Positions 1 through 12,954 of a stretch of DNA of 64,000 bases are shown piece after piece. The notes beneath the pieces were generated by a model that was given only the letters and a program-made list of their open reading frames with translations, made no database searches and was not told where the DNA came from. This DNA is from Owenia fusiformis. Taxonomy: Eukaryota > Annelida > Polychaeta > Sabellida > Oweniidae. The stretch spans positions 11,289,730-11,353,729 of the forward strand of contig CAIIXF020000007.1 in assembly GCA_903813345.2 (NCBI GenBank), read 5' to 3'. Position 1 is the stretch's first letter; every line of letters starts with the position of its first letter. Position numbers and translations under genes: made by a program.

Positions 1-1357
1 GTTTTGCGTCCTGCCAAAATCCAAATCATGCAAGGGTACAAGGAAAACAAACACAAACTCAAGAAAAAACACAAACTTGTTTGCTGAGAAATGTACACAT
101 TTTATGGGCATAGAAAGGGATGACATGCCAATTTGCAGTGATTACAAACACATATCTATACATTTTATACAATATATTTAAACTTCAAGGGTAAAAAATA
201 AGAAAATACACAATGTATGCCAAAATAATTATAACACTGTCAATTTTGAGGCACATCAAATTATCCGCCATTTCGTCTGATTCTGATTGAACGAAATGTA
301 ATGGTACTTTCAGACCCTTGTGATTGCTATTTTGATGTGTTTGTTTTTTCTGATTTACTCAAAATCGTTCAAGCAAGGGGACGCAAAACAAAGAATCTAC
401 TTCTTATGGCCTTAATCATAAATTAAAACAGTTTTACTATTCAGAGTTGAATGTATGGTGAGATAATAATGTTATAAGTTATAACTCTAATTAAAAGTTG
501 AACACCTTCAATAAAATATTGGTCAAAGATAAGAGATATGTTGTTGTTACCCTGACCTCATAATCTTGATAGCCTCTAACTACGACCAGTCATTTTTCAG
601 TTTGGAATTCAGTCACTCGGATATCACTGCAGATCATTTAACAATATACAAATCCCTGTAGCTGGGATATACGAGAGGCTTTAATTGGCTAGTGATTTCA
701 AATGTTCATAAGTAATATTTGAATTATCAGTCATTCATCCAAAGGGTATCTAGATATTGAAATAGACCAAAGCCTGTTTAGATTCATTGTGATAGTATTT
801 GATTCATAAGTAGGTTGTGGGTGGGTGGTTAGGTTGTTTGGATGACATCATGTTAGTTTAATTTCAGTAGGAGAAAATAGGATGTGTTGTTGAATACCTG
901 TACATGTGATATGAACATGAAGCATGTATATTTCTCTTCAGTTTATTTCTCTTAAAGTGCATAGCCTTAGGAAAATATGAAGCATTTGTCAGAGCCATGT
1001 ATTAAAACTGATATTCTAGGTGTAGCATCATGTAATAAGTAATGGACCTTGTATATAATGTATTAGTACAAGTTCAAAATGAATTGATGTTTCATATTGA
1101 AAATTATACCTGTAACTATAGAAACAAAAAATAAGTATGAGAACATTTTTTGCACATTTTATTTGTATTTATTGAACTACCCTCACTAGTCAATTGCTAT
1201 ATACATGTATATCACTTACTTGTGACATCACATTACGACCATACTTTAACAAAAACAAGCAAACAAATGTACAAGCAACAACAAACAATGAAAAAAATCC
1301 AGTATTGAATCTTATCGAAGTCCATTTTCATAACACCCAATTTTTATATTCTTTCAG

Positions 1358-4300
1358 TTTGTTGAAGACTATGAACCTACAAAAGCTGATTCATACCGCA
1401 AAAAAGTAACTCTAGATGGTGAAGAGGTTCAGATAGATATCCTAGATACAGCAGGCCAGGAAGATTATGCTGCCATTAGAGACAATTATTTCCGTAGCGG
1501 TGAAGGATTTCTATGTGTTTTCTCAATTACTGAACAGGAATCATTTCAAGCCACAGCTGAATTTAGGTAATTTTAAGAGTAAGATTAAGGTAAAGTTGAT
1601 CGATCAACTTTCTGTTCAGATGGAATTTAACTTTTTGAACAGTCATGCTGTTTTGCATCAAGCCGCTCTACCCTTCCAATTAATTCACTAGGTTATCTGA
1701 TGTAAAACAGGGGGGGGGGGGTTACAAAAGCTTGAAGCAAGAACCGAAATTTGCTGAAATTCCTGAGATTTCAAGATTTTGATAATTTTGATATACCTCA
1801 GTTATTAAAATACAAATATATTACACAAATATTTCATTCTGTGCTTCCATTGAAAGCAATCTTCCCCTATATGCGGAATATTATGTACATCCATGAAATT
1901 TATTTTCAGAGAACAAATATTAAGAGTAAAGAATGATGAGAACATTCCATTCCTGTTGGTAGGAAACAAAGCTGATTTAGAAGAGAAAAGACAAGTCACT
2001 TTAGAAGAAGCAACCACAAGAGCACAACAATGGAATGTTCCTTATGTAGAGACATCTGCCAAAACCAGAGCCAATGTAGATAAGGTAAAGGCCTGCATGT
2101 ATTGTGTACTTCCTATTAAATTTCATGTAGAGTTGAAACCCTAGTCTTGGATCAAGTTTGTATTTCTCATTCCACCAGGAAGATTTTGGGTAAATATAGA
2201 CTTAATGCATGACTATGGATGCCCCAAGTTGCACTTGTGCCCATATTATGGAGTTTTATTGTCCCATGGGGGGTTTCATGAGTAATACCTCTTTTCATTT
2301 TGTTTTTTTTTGTATCTGTTGAAGACAGACCTAGAAATCTTGCGTTTATGGGCCCTTGTTTTATTGAGCACATGTGCAAAGATAGCCCTGGTATTTATTA
2401 TGAAGTGTATTATTGAATTGAGTGAAATACGTATATTGTGTTCCCTCCATAATATGAGCACGAGTGATAACATTTATTTAAGAATATATTAACATTAAGC
2501 ATGTTTTGGTTCAATTATCAGCAAGTTTGAATATAATATTAGTTTATAGTTTAATTACAGTTGTATTTTATATGTTTAGTTGGAAATTCAGTTGACCAGA
2601 TTTTCATATGATGCATTGATTGAAACTTTAGTTTTGAATGAAATATTGTGCGCCATTAAATACACTAAAATTGCCTAGTTTTTTACTAACATGTGGAAGT
2701 TTGATTTTTTAAATGCACTGATGTTAATTGACAGCATTTGTGAGAAATTGATGCAAAATTGAGATAATAAGTGATTTATTTAATATCAGAAATTGCTTCA
2801 TTTCTATGAAATTGATTTCAGTCAGAAATTGATGAAAATCTACATTGGAAATTGAAAGAATATTAGATCTGTCCCGTATATGACCCCATAAATGGGAAAT
2901 GTCTCACATAAATATTGAATCTTGCATATTGTATCGGAAAACAATTGTGAATTGTCACATTTGCTGTCAAATTATACATATCGTGGTTTAATTTGGTTAC
3001 ATTACAACATCAAGCATGTATATTACGTTTTAGAGTTTTTACGATCTGATGCGAGTTATTCGAGCCAAGAAAGAAGTTAGCCCTCCACAAAGTGGCGGCA
3101 AAAAGGCACCAGGCCAGCCTAGCCATGGCAAGAAGAAAAAGAAGAAGTGTACAATTCTATAGAGTATTATCACCCATGTATGTTATGTTATGTTTAATAT
3201 GTGCATTTGGTGTAGTCTTTTCCTGGATTAGTTTCACTGACTGTAGTAGACTTGATTGATTTCACAAATATAGATAGTATTATGTATAACCCCACAAAAC
3301 CTCACTAAAACCTTACATCCAGAACCTCAGCAACCCTAATGTACTTTATACACGAACTCCCGTGTAGTGATATATCACTGCGGCGGGGAGGTATCTCACC
3401 GTAAGCATGGTAAGGTCGTAATAAACAACTGATGTGATTGGTTCTAGTCCCATGCTCAGGTCGCGTGATTGTAAAATTTCATTGGTTGAATTACGCGTAT
3501 TAACTAATAAACAACACGTGCGGTAAACTATTATCAACACAACTTTTACTCAGAATTCCTTCCGCGGTGATTTCTTCTCATATTTCAATAATTTTGAAAT
3601 ATTTTGACAAAATAATGTTTGGGGAACATTTATGGATACATATTTCATAAGTTGTGTGAAAATTGACCACATATATGATGAAAAGGGGAACTATTTTCCC
3701 CAAATTTTGGGGATTTTCTTCATCTGCCCGCCGCAGTGTCTATACCGAGACACTGCATGGGAGTTATCTCTTACATTACATGGTTAAACTGGAGGCAACA
3801 TTTTTCATCATACAGTCGAAGTACTAAATGATTTCGTTCTTGATTTCATCTTGAATTTTATTATCTGATCAGACATACAAATCCAGAAAAATGCTTAACT
3901 TTTATGTCAGGGTTTAATAGTTTACTTAGTTTAGAGTTACATCTTTCTATGACTCAAATTCACTGAAATTCTGGACATTCAAAGCCAGAAATAGCTCCAG
4001 GTAAATTCTGAAATAATCCATTATGGTTGGAAATGGAGATGCCTTAAGAATATCTGAAACCAATCAATGCAATTGAAGGGTGATCTAGTCTAATCAAGGA
4101 AACATTTCAAGGTAAAGCTGGGAATGTTGCTACTGCTTTAGATTCAAATCCTTACTGAAAATTTTGGGAATCAACAAGTCCTTGATTTCAAATTTTGATT
4201 TGGAATTCTTTTGTTCTGTCTATATTTTATTGTATATGCTAGTGATTTTTTTACTTTATACAGAATCTAATAATAAAATCCTGATCATTATGTTGATGGT

Positions 4301-6792
4301 TTGTCAGATTAGTTTGATTCCCATGTATATTTTTCTTAGGGTTATATTCCTTTGCTTGCTGTGGTACTACCTTAATGTTATCATTCACATTCCTACTGTA
4401 GATATCTTCACATACTGTTGTATAGTATTGCACAATCTCACGCTTTTCAATTCAAAATAACATGTTTTTAGTCTTCTCAGTATAAGTCCTCATTCAAAGG
4501 GAGAGTTTATGCAATTCTGAATCTAAAATCAGCTCAAAATGTAGTTCTATTCCAACATCACCCCCAAAAGTTTTAATGTTACCACCGCAAGCTTTTTTAT
4601 GGACAGTGTTTGATGTTTGGCATCTGTAACAAATGGCAGGTTGTAACATTTTGCATGATCTGTCACCATCAATAAACTTAAATCCTTTCATAAATTAAAA
4701 TCATTTTGGGTTGTAGGATTACAATTTCAGAGACAATTCCTTTACATTCAAAATACTGGCTTTGGAAAACAGGATACATATCTTGATGCATATATATACA
4801 CACTTTTTATAGTAAAATATCTGACTGTAATCCAATTTTTTTTTTTTGGAAATATGTAGGCAGAATGTACTAAATGAATACAAACTATTTCTTCCTCAAC
4901 ATTTAGTTATAGTATTCTTGAGTGTTAGTTGCATGTATGATACCACCTGCCAAATATTTTCTTCTGCACTTTTTGCCAGTAAAATATTATAGGTCTTTAA
5001 CATGGGGGTCACACCATTAGTCTGAAATCTATTAAACCAAAATGCAATCCATGAATGAGACAATAAATGATTGATTTTGGGCCATTGAGATTTAGTGTTT
5101 TTGGACCATGAAGTGGTGAGTTATGGTAGGATGAATGGGTTTAAAAGTTAGACCATTATTCAGACCAATAGGTTATGGACTTACCCATTAACAGCTGTAA
5201 ATACACAACTGCTTTAAGGTTGTGGCATAATTTTTTTTATACTATAGTTAGTCTAACATATGTAAGGGAAATCCATCTACAGTACATGCTTTGGTATCCT
5301 AAGAATATTTTAGCATACTTCCCATATTCCCTTCTGTTTGTTTAGACAACTCATCTAGTTTCTGGAAAAGTGCTGTACTGTCAGAATATAAAGTGGCAAC
5401 AGAGAGTAATAGGTGGAAGTAGCACATTTTATTACCCTCTAAAATCAATTAAGCCCTCATGAAGTGGAACTGTGCTGTTTTTTAGTGTTCCCATATCAAT
5501 TTTAGTCATTTATGATTGTTTGAAGCAAAGCATGAAGGGCAATCCCATAGTTCCATGCTCTACATATGAATCCAGTTGGTCACTATTGCTCATCTGGTAC
5601 AATCTTTATATGTGACTTATTATGGGATAGGATTACCTCTCTTGAAACTGGTGAAGGCTTTGGTGAAAGGCATATGAGATTATCACTTGCTCAAGTTTGT
5701 TGAAATCATTCACTCATCTTTATTCTAACATGTAAATGCACTCACTGCAAATAATCCAAGGTGCAATATTGTTCAGTATGCAGGTCCTATATTGCACCCC
5801 AGATACATGTATAGCCATTTGTAATAGTATACAGGGTGGGCCAAAAAACCTATACCCAAATTTAAAGATGAACGATTCATATAATATATCTTAAACCTTG
5901 TCATGTATTATATATAATTTTAAAGATAAATCATTTCCTAACAATATGACACCATTCCATTAAAAAACTTTTATTTCCTTGTGAAGATAGAGGCTAAAAT
6001 TGACATTAGGGGTGTCATGAGTGACCAAAAATCAGAAAATGAAAATTCAAAAAATGTACACCCGTATTGCAGTCACAGTTGCGCTCAATATGCTTGACCG
6101 AATCCTTATAAATTCATTTAAAAGTAATTCACAATCAATATTTATTACAAAGATATAAGTTTAGTGAATTTTGGACTAAACTTGTATAAATGTACATCTT
6201 TTGAAGGTGCCAAAGTTCAAATTTCCCTCCATTTTCCACAGTTTGAAACTCTGAAGTGAATAATTTTTTGGTCGCTCAGGGTGTAATTTCTAGCCTCTAA
6301 CTCTTCAATAAAGCAAGAGTTTTTCAATTGGATGGTCTCATATTGTTAGGAAATGATTTATCTTTAAAATGATATACTATACATGGCATGAGTTAACATA
6401 TATTGTATGATATTTATCTTTAAACTTGGGTATTGTTTTTTTGGCCCAGTCTGAATATGTCAGGTAATCATAGGTGAAATTTTGCATGTATTTTTGAAGA
6501 ACATTTCATTTGGAATTAACATGTCAGATAAGGCTAACATTCCATTAATTCAATGTTGAGACAGCTTGTTATTGATAAATACCCTCTGATATCATATAAT
6601 ATATTATGACATGTATGATGATTCTATAAAATATTTGATATTTATAATATATTTATATAAATTGACATCTGCTTTCAGGTTTTCTTTGACCTCATGAGGG
6701 AAATAAGAGCACAGAAAGCAGAAGCAAACAAACAAACAAATGGCAAGAAAAGCAAAACTAAAGAAAAGAAGCGAAAATGTTGTATTTTGTGA
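1358..6792 (+). CDS. RALA: Ral small GTPase (RALA/RALB orthologue), 3' part of gene, alternatively terminated
   Basis: Ral is a Ras-family switch that acts through the exocyst and RalBP1 at membranes. Three coding steps are visible. Exon 1358-1566 encodes the end of switch I through switch II ([36 protein letters not shown]). Exon 1910-2084 encodes the base-binding NKAD and [12 protein letters not shown] motifs. Two alternative last exons follow, 3034-3162 or 6679-6792. Splice sites are AG|TTT, AG|gtaatt, cag|A, AAG|gtaaag, ttag|AGT and tcag|GTT, and the phases join in frame (209 nt plus 175 nt is 128 codons). The protein is nearly identical to human RalA across the G domain, including the Ral-specific [14 protein letters not shown] effector loop. 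The start codon, P-loop and first exon lie upstream of the window. Identity is certain; the RALA-versus-RALB label is arbitrary because invertebrates usually have one Ral. Confidence 0.96.
3034..3162 (+). CDS. RALA: Ral alternative terminal exon A: polylysine tail, CaaX = CTIL
   Basis: Follows a ttttag acceptor in phase 0. It begins [14 protein letters not shown], homologous to the [11 protein letters not shown] start of the other terminal exon, so the two come from an exon duplication. The hypervariable tail is Ser/Pro/Gly-rich, then six lysines and CTIL, TAG. A single prenylatable Cys behind polylysine recalls KRAS4B. Leu at the last position predicts geranylgeranylation. It is 42 codons plus stop. 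No polyadenylation signal is obvious right after it; AATAAA near 3505 lies inside a TIR element. Confidence 0.9.
   Translation, partial: SFYDLMRVIRAKKEVSPPQSGGKKAPGQPSHGKKKKKKCTIL
3355..3765. mobile_element. TIR element (MITE) between the two Ral terminal exons
   Basis: The left end reads AACTCCCGTG and the right end complements AACTCCCATG. Each arm also holds the inverted CACTGCGGCGGG block, and each arm can fold on itself (agtgatatatcact; cagtgtctcggtatagacactg). It is 411 bp with no ORF of note, and GC-richer than its surroundings. No clear target duplication was found. Confidence 0.6.
5832..6453. mobile_element. Foldback MITE with ~210-bp TIRs, tips CAGGGTGGGCCAAAAAA / TTTTTTTGGCCCAGTCTG
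   Basis: The two halves are inverted copies: the AAGATAAATCATTTCCTAACAA block recurs inverted near 6338-6366, and the inner AGAGGCTA...GACCAAAAA block is also mirrored. The 622-bp element lies in the last Ral intron. The tips resemble Tc1/mariner-type non-autonomous elements elsewhere in the window (56572, 56766). TA precedes the left tip, but a TA directly after the right tip is not clear. Confidence 0.75.
6679..6792 (+). CDS. RALA: Ral alternative terminal exon B: canonical tail, CaaX = CCIL
   Basis: Follows a tttcag acceptor in phase 0. It encodes [15 protein letters not shown], then a Lys/Asn/Thr-rich segment and [11 protein letters not shown] (37 codons plus stop). This is the classical Ral tail: human RalA also ends in CCIL. 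Compared with exon A it has two adjacent cysteines and a less uniform basic patch. Its start is more conserved than that of exon A, so it is probably the ancestral exon. Confidence 0.93.
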   Translation, partial: VFFDLMREIRAQKAEANKQTNGKKSKTKEKKRKCCIL

Positions 6793-9700
6793 GCAAGTTA
6801 GGAAATGTTAGAACACAACAATTATAAATGTAATTTATAGAAATGGATTTATTTAAATTACTATTCGTGATGAGGTCAGAGTGGGTTATCTCACTGATGA
6901 TCTCGATGGGCTAGACTGCCCCCCCCCCCCTCACCTGGATAGAATTCTTTTCTAAATTAAATCAAATGGGCACAATATTGGCTATGTGACAACGAATCCT
7001 GGTTTAAAGTTTGTGGCAAATTAGAGCCCTCCTACAGATGATAGATGGGAACTGCAAACTCAAGCTTGGTCAACTTAGGAGCTCACATTGAAACTAAAAA
7101 GTGGACAAAGTTAATATTTGAAGCAATCATATTAAAACAAAAGATGATTAATACAAAGATTAAAATTTTTGCATAGTCCAAGCAGTGACTCAAGAAACCT
7201 GTGCCAGTGTAAAATTGCAGCATGGCGACAAAAATCAAATTAGAAAATTGATGCAAACCTCAAATAAATATTTCTGTGAGGTCATTCATATTTTCTTAGA
7301 TGTATTTAGGAAGTTCCTGGTTTGGTTGCCATGGCAACATTAGATGTGAGAACCTCAAAAAATTTAATGCCTCTCTTCACTTCTCATGTAACCACCTTGT
7401 CTTGGACATTTTATACGCAAAATGAAATAACTAGTTGATACTGTAGATACTAGGATTGTTTGATAATGTTATCTTCAATGGAGGTTTTCATTTTGAGATA
7501 CACTTGCTTGATCATATACTTTCTACTACAATTAACCTCTGAATGCTGAGCAACAAAAATTTTTACACAAAGTTTAAGACCAATATGTCTTAGAAATTCA
7601 AAACATTTATCAAATTTACGCAAATTATTAACTGAAACATGCACAATGGGTCATTCTTATTTTAGTATCAGTGAAGCTGAATGACAAAGACTGACAAAAA
7701 TAAAAAAATTCTTTGCCATCCAGTCCAAGAGGTTAATTGCTGATGCCATCATCTAGAAACACTTGACAAGTGTAAACTTAACATTTAGCATATCATCCAC
7801 TATCAATTTCGAACTCCATGAAAACATGTTTTATATGACCTTCATGGTGGATTCACCATGATTTTTGCAAAATTGCTAAACATATAATTTAACTGTTGTA
7901 GCCTTATTAGATAAGATGATCAATGTATTCATTTAAAGTTAAAGTGTGTCATACATTTTAGAAAAGTGCATCAAACATATTGTGGGTGCTTTAAATATAA
8001 TCATCCCATATTGTAATATATCATATCATATCTCATAGATACACATGTATCATTTTGTATATATTAAATGTATTGTATATATAAGTCGCCAATAAGGTGC
8101 TCAGTAGATTGATTGTAACAAAGAAACTGTGACATTGTATGTTGACGTTTTTTAAAGAGTCGTGTTCATGAACTTTATTCATGAACATATTGTTCATGGC
8201 TTTCGAATGGTATATTATTAACATGTTAAACATCAAAGGTAGAATCGAGTAGTATTTCTGTGAATGACAATTATCTAGGGTGAAATTGCTATGTTCAAAC
8301 TTCAAGTGTGAAAAAGAACTAGCGAAAAAGTATTTGCAGTTCAGAAGTGAGTTCATGAAAGCAAAATGGGAGATCTGCTATTGAAATATTTGTCCTTCAA
8401 TTTTCATATAAGCTTTGTATATATTGTGATTTTTAGTATGGAGTCATATCAGTGTGATTGTGAATGTATGGTACTGTTGTATATGAACAATAATATAATA
8501 CAAACTATACAATGACAAAATATGCTGCATTGCTATGATATTGATGGCCTTTAATAGATGATGCTTGTAAATCAATGTGAATCATTATATCAACATGGCA
8601 TTATATTGTAGTATAATATTTCATTGTAACATTATGCTGAATTTTACAATTGATTAAAACATGCAAGGGGAGATTCAAGTAAGCGTGGTACAAAGTTTAA
8701 GCCTGCTTAGAAACTATCTGTGTAATTGGGAGTAAACTCATCAAATACATTGAGGAATTGGTTAAATGTGACTGAATGTCTTGATTTGTCCTCAGATGAG
8801 TCATATCGGGGAATGGTAATATCATAATAAAGACACTGAGCCCAGTAGTGTTTTACACCATTGCCCTGGGGCCCAGTAATACGTTATAAAATGTATCCTA
8901 GTGTACCGAGTTGTTAATATGGAGTGTATTGTACTGTATAGGAGGGACATTTTACTACTGTATTCCTGGGCCTCAGCAATTACCTGTTCTATAATATTCC
9001 TGATTGTTAATGGAAAACCTCATCAATGTATGTCTATCAGTGTGCTTGTTAAACTATCATGCCATCTATAGGACAAATCTATATTCTCCATTCATAGAAA
9101 TTTTATTCAGTATTCATACTACTTGGAATCTTATTTTCTATTCAGTCAGTAAATTCATACTTAGGGATGTTGTCCAAATGCCAACTGCGGTTGTGGAAGA
9201 ACAGTGTTATTTCACAAGGGGGAAGGAGTAAATAACAATTTACCAAAGTAGAGAATGTTGATTTTTTGAAAAATTCAACGAAAGATAAATCAACATTTTG
9301 TTTTTCCAAGACTCAGCTTTTGGACACCATTCCTCGATCCCTTTGTGAACAAAAAATATCTTTTAAAGTGCTGACTGCATCATATTATCCGATAGGTTTT
9401 GTATGAAGCTTTTCAGTTCATAAGAAAGCCATCAAATAGGATCTGGTTGGTTAGATATGTGCATTAAATCAATTCATACTTAGACTCGTATGAACTTCGA
9501 ATTCAGTTCTGTTCATCAAACCAAAGGTTTTATGAATGTATAATGCATGTTTTTAGAAAAATGCCAAATTGCATCAGGTTTGATAGTTTATATGTGCAGT
9601 TTACAAAAATATAGTATCTTCCATTCCTCTTGCAGTAGTTCATCAGTTAGATTTATTTATTTTCATACTTGAATATGATTTCTCAGATTAGATTTATTGT

Positions 9701-11050
9701 TTTTGTTGTCTATCAAGTTTATATTTTCATAAAACTAATTGATTGATGATGTTGTTTTAACCTATCAAATAGCCTACTACTACATGTAGTGTACTTTGTA
9801 CTTATTTATACCCTGTATTGAATTTATGGACTTAGTTTTTATACAGTGCCATGATATTCATGTGTACAAAGATTGAGACAGTCAATTATTTGTGTACAAT
9901 ACTGTAAGGTACCAATACCATGTAATGTACTTGTATGTATCAGAATAATCATCATTTCTTAAAAAATTCATAAAAATCTTGTGTTTTATACTACAAACAA
10001 CTATGAATTTTACTGAATACTCACTTCAGTCATTAAATATTTAATTTAGTCAAAGTGATATCATATTTGAAATCTACAAAGAAATACAAAATTACACCAT
10101 GATTTTGAAATTTTAATTTGCTTTGAAGCTGGGTAGATATCCTAAAGAACCCATGTTGTAAAATAATGAAAATTGAAAGTGCATTTCTTGACTTTCTTGT
10201 ATGGGACAGATGATAATTTTATTACACATTGTTGTATAAGCCATTATTACTCACAGTCACAAAGGTTAGATGAAAATTGATCCTCTAAATTGATTTATTA
10301 TTTAGTTTAGGCATTTTTTCATGTCTCCAATGGTCTGCCAAATTAATTAAATACCTGCATAGAGCCAAAAAGTTTTAAAATCAAGTACATGTACAATGTC
10401 CTTAAAAGCTGCGTATCAGCATGTTTGTCATCATGGGGATAGATACAAAATCCTCATTATCCCAGAACTCAAGTTAATCAAATCTCAACAAGTAGATTCA
10501 CATGGGAGAGAATTGGTAGAATCTATTTTCAATAGTAACAATAGGGTTTCTAAACAGGACATTTAAAATTTGACTTTTTGATAATCTTGGTGGGCTTACT
10601 AGCAGTAGTCTACAGGTGAATTTGGAAATGATTTTGTTATTTGAGGGACCATCTCATATGTTCATCTCATTTGTTTTGTGCTAGATGATGTCATGCATAA
10701 TCAGTTTTCATAATTAAGTGGCAAAATGTCATTTTTATTATGCTCAACGAATTGTGGTTTAATTTAGGTTTACCCAAATCATATTCTATCTAAAGCTAGT
10801 AAAGGACAAACCCCCGTTGAAAGCCCGTGCAAAAACAAACTGCATCTTTGATGAAGATTTTAAATAACATTCATCTCACCATCATGGGCTCAAAAGTTAA
10901 ATTCTTACAATCCCGTTGTTTTCAAAAATAATGTTTTGTTACCAATGTAGTTGGGTGGTGTTGGTGTGAGATTATTTGTAGTTATCCCGTACCAGGACTT
11001 TAGACTATAGTCCTGGCACGGGATAAATTTGTAGAACTTGGTTCAAAACT
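6793..11050. other. Ral 3' flank and intergenic DNA, no gene recognised
   Basis: Probable long 3' UTR of Ral followed by AT-rich intergenic sequence. There is an AATAAA near 8826 and many poly-T/poly-A stretches. The open frames here (for example 8033-8356 on the minus strand and 9004-9231) show no recognisable family, no splice context and AT-driven composition. A 45-bp near-perfect hairpin lies at 10982-11026. Confidence 0.5.
10982..11026. repeat. Short perfect foldback (TTATCCCGTACCAGGACT / inverted)
   Basis: Eighteen-base arms with one mismatch and a short AT-rich loop. It sits about 60 bp upstream of the GC-rich promoter-like segment and may be a remnant MITE tip pair. Confidence 0.6.
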
Positions 11051-11054
11051 TTTT

Positions 11055-11189
11055 AGACGACCCCCAGATGAAGACGGAAGTAAAACTCGCGCATGCGTGC
11101 TATTGATGGTGGACATCCCGGAAATAACGGGGAACGGAGATTGTACACAATTTAACTACGAATTGTCTTCGTATAGTAAAACACAACGG
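11055..11189 (+). promoter_or_regulatory. Candidate promoter and 5' non-coding exon, possibly for the BTB-Kelch gene
   Basis: A locally GC-rich patch in AT-rich DNA. It has an NRF-1-like palindrome CGCGCATGCGTG (11088-11099) and ETS-type CGGAAGT and CCGGAAAT sites. A donor CGG|gtatgt follows at 11189/11190. Its natural partner is the acceptor tttgcag at 15194, 87 bp before the Kelch ATG. The pairing is inferred; transcript data would decide. Confidence 0.4.
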
Positions 11190-11618
11190 GTATGTATATG
11201 TTTATATTTTGAGTTGAATGTTTATTCCACACTTTGACTATGGAAAACTTTGTGTATCGTACTTAATTTTCATATTTTGCCAAATTAAAAAAAGTTGATC
11301 ACTTCGACTGACCAGAGTTTCAAAAATTATTCATTATTTTTTATTTTTCAATAAATGTACTCGTTTCCGATTTACGGTTCTTAACAGCTTCTTTTATGAT
11401 GGCTGGAACTCGAGAAGCTGTATTTGCAAGACCAGAATAGTCTATTCTTCAATAGATGTTGTTGGTAGAGTTATCTAACCCCACACAGGAACTTGAACCT
11501 TCGTCTAAGGCCACTGTATCGTGGCCTTTGTCCAAAGATAAATTCCTGCATGTATAATGGGTCATGTCGTAATCATAAAATTTGAAATCAAATGTCCGCC
11601 ATTTTTCCACATTTCGTC

Positions 11619-12109
11619 CACGGACGTCAAGTAAGTTTCTGGCGAAAGCCGGAGCATAGATTATTTAGAGGACTGGAAACCAGAATGACCTACCTTTTTA
11701 TTTCCCGAATCTCGCCTGAAATTAGCTCATCTTGGTGACTGTAACCTGTATATCTGTATTAATAGAGTCTTTTTGTATCACATCTGCCTCAATTTTAAAG
11801 TTTAATTGGTATCTTTAATATGATTTCACTGTTTTTGTGGACTGGTACGATTAAGCCAAGCAAATGGCAGCTGATCTGTTCAAAGTACTTTTAGTACTAA
11901 TTATCGCAAATGACAATAATTTTGAAAACAAAATTATACTAAATAGATTACTAAGCATCTAAGGTAAGTAAAACTAGATGAACAACTGAGTCAATAGTGA
12001 GAAATAGGCCAAAATGAACTGCCAGAATTGAAATAGACTGCCATCTTGTTTCCAGTCCTCTAAATAATCTATGCTCCAGCTTTCGCCAGAAACGTACTTG
12101 ACGTCCGTG
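11619..12109. mobile_element. Non-autonomous TIR element with perfect 8-bp target duplication
   Basis: It is flanked on both sides by ATTTCGTC (11611-11618 and 12110-12117). The TIRs start CACGGACGTCAAGTA and run about 62 bp with only a few mismatches (for example GTAAG/GTACG and GCCGG/GCTGG). Length 491 bp, no transposase. An 8-bp duplication is typical of hAT and P-type elements; the family is not settled by the tips. Near-identical arms suggest a fairly recent insertion. Confidence 0.85.
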
Positions 12110-12344
12110 ATTTCGTCCAGTTTTCGATTATAGCCATTTTGTTTTAATTTTAGACGAAATCCTGAAATCATGCAATATCTCATCCAGGAGCTGAGACAGC
12201 CGGTCCTATTTTGACTTGATTTATTTATCTGGCGATTTTTAGAATATTTGATAAATTTATGACACCACGGCCAGCTTTTTTCAAATGGAGTTCACAGTAT
12301 TCCAGATGATATCTATCCCAAAAATTGGCTAGAGACTCGAATAA

Positions 12345-12445
12345 GTAGCACTAACTCTATGAGTTGCTCATGTCAGATCTGGGTCTATATATATAGATAT
12401 ATTGATTCAGATCTGGCATAAGCATCTCATATCATTGAGTGCTAC
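12345..12445. repeat. Foldback repeat with ~38-bp arms
   Basis: GTAGCACTAACTC... is mirrored by ...GAGTGCTAC, with inner arms CAGATCTGG/CAGATCTGG around an (AT)-rich loop. A CACAGGAACTTG/CAAGTTCCTGTG pair flanks it at about 11486 and 12446, hinting at a larger decayed element that the 11619-12109 insertion may have entered. Confidence 0.55.
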
Positions 12446-12489
12446 AAGTTCCTGTGTAACCTCACTCACCTACCCCCACCACAGATGTT

Positions 12490-12954
12490 GGCCAGATCTT
12501 TTTGTAGTAGGATCTCATAGGCTCAAAGAATAATTCACAAGATGCATCACTATATTAGAAAATTTAAAAAAAAGTGACCACCTTTCAAAACGTTCCTTAT
12601 ACAAAATGGTACCTGCTTCTCTGTGACAGATTTTCACTTATTTTATAGCTGAGATCTTCATTTTTCTATTTCTACTTGTTTGGTTCGAGAAAATAACCTA
12701 TGGATGCAGTTATTTGACTTTTAATACGGCAAATATTTTTCACTTGATCCGGGCTCTTGTGTGTCCAAATATCATTGTAATGCTGACGTCATATTTCTGG
12801 AATCATGGGAGCACCATTCAGATTTGGACAGACAAGAGCAGAAGATAAAATATCACTATTTTTGCCTTTTATCAACGAAATTTTCTTAGGTGTCATATCT
12901 TGAGAATTATTCTTTGAGCTTCTGATCCTAGTCCTACTACAAAAGAATCTGGCC
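12490..12954. mobile_element. TIR element (MITE), tips GGCCAGATC
   Basis: The arms of about 60 bp share TTTTGTAGTAGGA and GCTCAAAGAATAATTC in inverted orientation. The 465-bp interior has no coding signal. No clean target duplication seen. Confidence 0.65.

Noticed and set aside
4164-4460. 98-codon hydrophobic open frame
   Set aside because: AT-rich intron sequence between the Ral terminal exons; Leu/Ile/Phe bias follows base composition.
8033-8356. 107-codon minus-strand frame
   Set aside because: No recognisable domain, no start or splice context, composition typical of intergenic DNA.
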